DNA of 64,000 bases, from contig JAPFBL010000997.1 in NCBI GenBank assembly GCA_026182355.1, positions 88,501 through 152,500 of the forward strand, read 5' to 3'. This DNA is from Hermatobates lingyangjiaoensis. Lineage: Eukaryota; Arthropoda; Insecta; Hemiptera; Hermatobatidae. The position numbers and the translations under genes are program-made. Below are positions 62,784 through 64,000 of this stretch, one piece after another (within the stretch, counting starts at the first letter, position 1; every line of letters starts with the position of its first letter). The notes under the pieces were generated by a model that did not search any database, was not told where the DNA came from, and was given only the letters and a program-made list of their open reading frames with translations.

Positions 62784-64000
62784 CTATCTGTCTTCCTTGC
62801 CTGTTTCTCTTTCTCTCTATATTACAATCTCACTCTTTAGCTCTCTGTCTCTCCCTCATTTTATCTGTCTGCCTTGCCTGTTTCTCTTTCTCTCTATATT
62901 ACAATCTCACTCTTTAGCTCTCTGTCTCTCCCTCATTTTATCTGTCTTCCTTGCCTGTTTCTCTTTCTCTCTATATTACAATCTCACTCTTTAGCTCTCT
63001 GTCTCTCCCTCATTCTATCTGTCTTCCTTGCCTGTTTCTCTTTCTCTCTATATTACAATCTCACTCTTTAGCTCTCTGTCTCTCCCTCATTTTATCTGTC
63101 TGCCTTGCCTGTTTCTCTTTCTCTCTATATTACAATCTCACTCTTTAGCTCTCTGTCTCTCCCTCATTTTATCTGTCTCCTTGCCTGTTCTCTTTCTCTC
63201 TATATTACAATCTCACTCTTTAGCTCTCTGTCTCTCCTCATTCTATCTGTCTTCCTTGCCTGTTCCTCTTTCTCTCTATATTACAATCTCACTCTTTAGC
63301 TCTCTGTCTCTCCCTCATTTTATCTGTCTCCTTCCTGTTCTCTTTCTCTCTAATTACAATCTCACTCTTTAGCTCTCTGTCTCTCCCTCATTCTATCTGT
63401 CTTCCTTGCCTGTTTCTCTTTCTCTCTATATTACAATCTCACTCTTTAGCTCTCTGTCTCTCCCTCATTCGATCTGTCTTCCTTGCCTGTTCCTCTTTCT
63501 CTCTATATTACAATCTCACTCTTTAGCTCTCTGTCTCTCTCTCATTCGATCTGTCTTCCTTGCCTGTTCCTCTTTCTCTCTATATTACAATCTCACTCTT
63601 TAGCTCTCTGTCTCTCCCTCATTTTATCTGTCTTCCTTGCCTGTTTCTCTTTCTCTCTATATTACAATCTCACTCTTTAGCTCTCTGTCTCTCCCTCATT
63701 TTATCTGTCTGCCTTGCCTGTTTCTCTTTCTCTCTATATTACAATCTCACTCTTTAGCTCTCTGTCTCTCCCTCATTTTATCTGTCTGCCTTGCCTGTTC
63801 CTCTTTCTCTCTATATTACAATCTTACTCTTTAGCTCTCTGTCTCTCCCTCATTTTATCTGTCTGCCTTGCCTGTTTCTCTTTCTCTCTATATTACAATC
63901 TCACTCTTTAGCTCTCTGTCTCTCCCTCATTCTATCTGTCTCCTTGCCTGTTTCTCTTTCTCTCTATATTACAATCTCACTCTTTAGCTCTCTGTCTCTC
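62395..64000. repeat. 77-bp CT-rich satellite in Rab18 intron 2
   Basis: About 20 units of CATTCTATCTGTCTTCCTTG, CCTGTTTCTCTTTCTCTCTA, TATTACAATCTCACTCTTTA, GCTCTCTGTCTCTCCCT, with (CT)n expansions in the first units (62,395-62,440, 62,520-62,570, 62,720-62,780). The period of 77 is not a multiple of three, so the staggered 65-codon frames are artefacts. The array runs off the window's right edge. Confidence 0.95.

Noticed and set aside
62291..63911. Series of 65-codon frames SLSLYITISLFSSLSLPH
   Set aside because: Staggered exactly by the 77-bp repeat period, hence changing frame each unit.

Overview
This is a stretch of animal (metazoan) nuclear DNA. Genes are split into short exons by GT..AG introns of up to 17 kb, and the rest is AT-rich, packed with microsatellites, minisatellites and transposon remnants. 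Nothing prokaryotic is present. The exon sequences look invertebrate. Three adjoining copies of TTAGG near 54,630 and the arthropod-like flavour of the mariner copies lean towards an arthropod, but that is weak and a mollusc or other invertebrate is not excluded.

Two protein genes are visible, both on the + strand. The first (1,679-43,505) is the 3' part of a MIG-10/RIAM/lamellipodin (MRL) family gene, called pico in flies and RAPH1/APBB1IP in vertebrates. Eleven exons join in one consistent frame to about 609 codons: an N-terminal SYRFS/DLDA segment, a Ser-rich linker, a Ras-association (RA) domain, a PH domain and a proline-rich tail ending in a stop codon. The first visible exon has a 3' splice site, so upstream exons lie outside the window. 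The second gene starts at 60,161 and gives the first two coding exons of Rab18. It runs off the right edge inside an intron filled by a 77-bp satellite.

Most of the rest is repeats. Minisatellites fill nearly every MRL intron and the whole 43.6-57.3 kb intergenic stretch. Mobile DNA includes two dead mariner copies, a pogo-like element with TA target duplications, a MULE-like element with a 9-bp duplication, Helitron-like ends, tRNA-derived SINEs (one with its tRNA-like head expanded into a 1.3-kb array), and a non-LTR retrotransposon tail.

The most striking component is a large set of foldback (palindromic) elements bounded by (TA)n, at 0.5 kb, 10.7-14.9 kb, 18.3 kb, 19.3-25.8 kb, 27.5 kb, 30.0-34.9 kb, 42.4 kb and 57.5-58.9 kb. 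I interpret them as Penelope-like element (PLE) remnants. Two contain GIY-YIG endonuclease pieces and several contain a conserved N-terminal-like peptide. At least eight sequence families carry the same RNA signature: CTGANGA, one extra base, a hairpin, GAAA, a short self-complementary palindrome, a non-G base, then a strand pairing with the 5' flank. That is a hammerhead ribozyme core with a self-complementary stem III. Hammerhead motifs are known in PLEs. The number of distinct families side by side, the inverted-pair layout and the conserved extra base are the parts worth following up.
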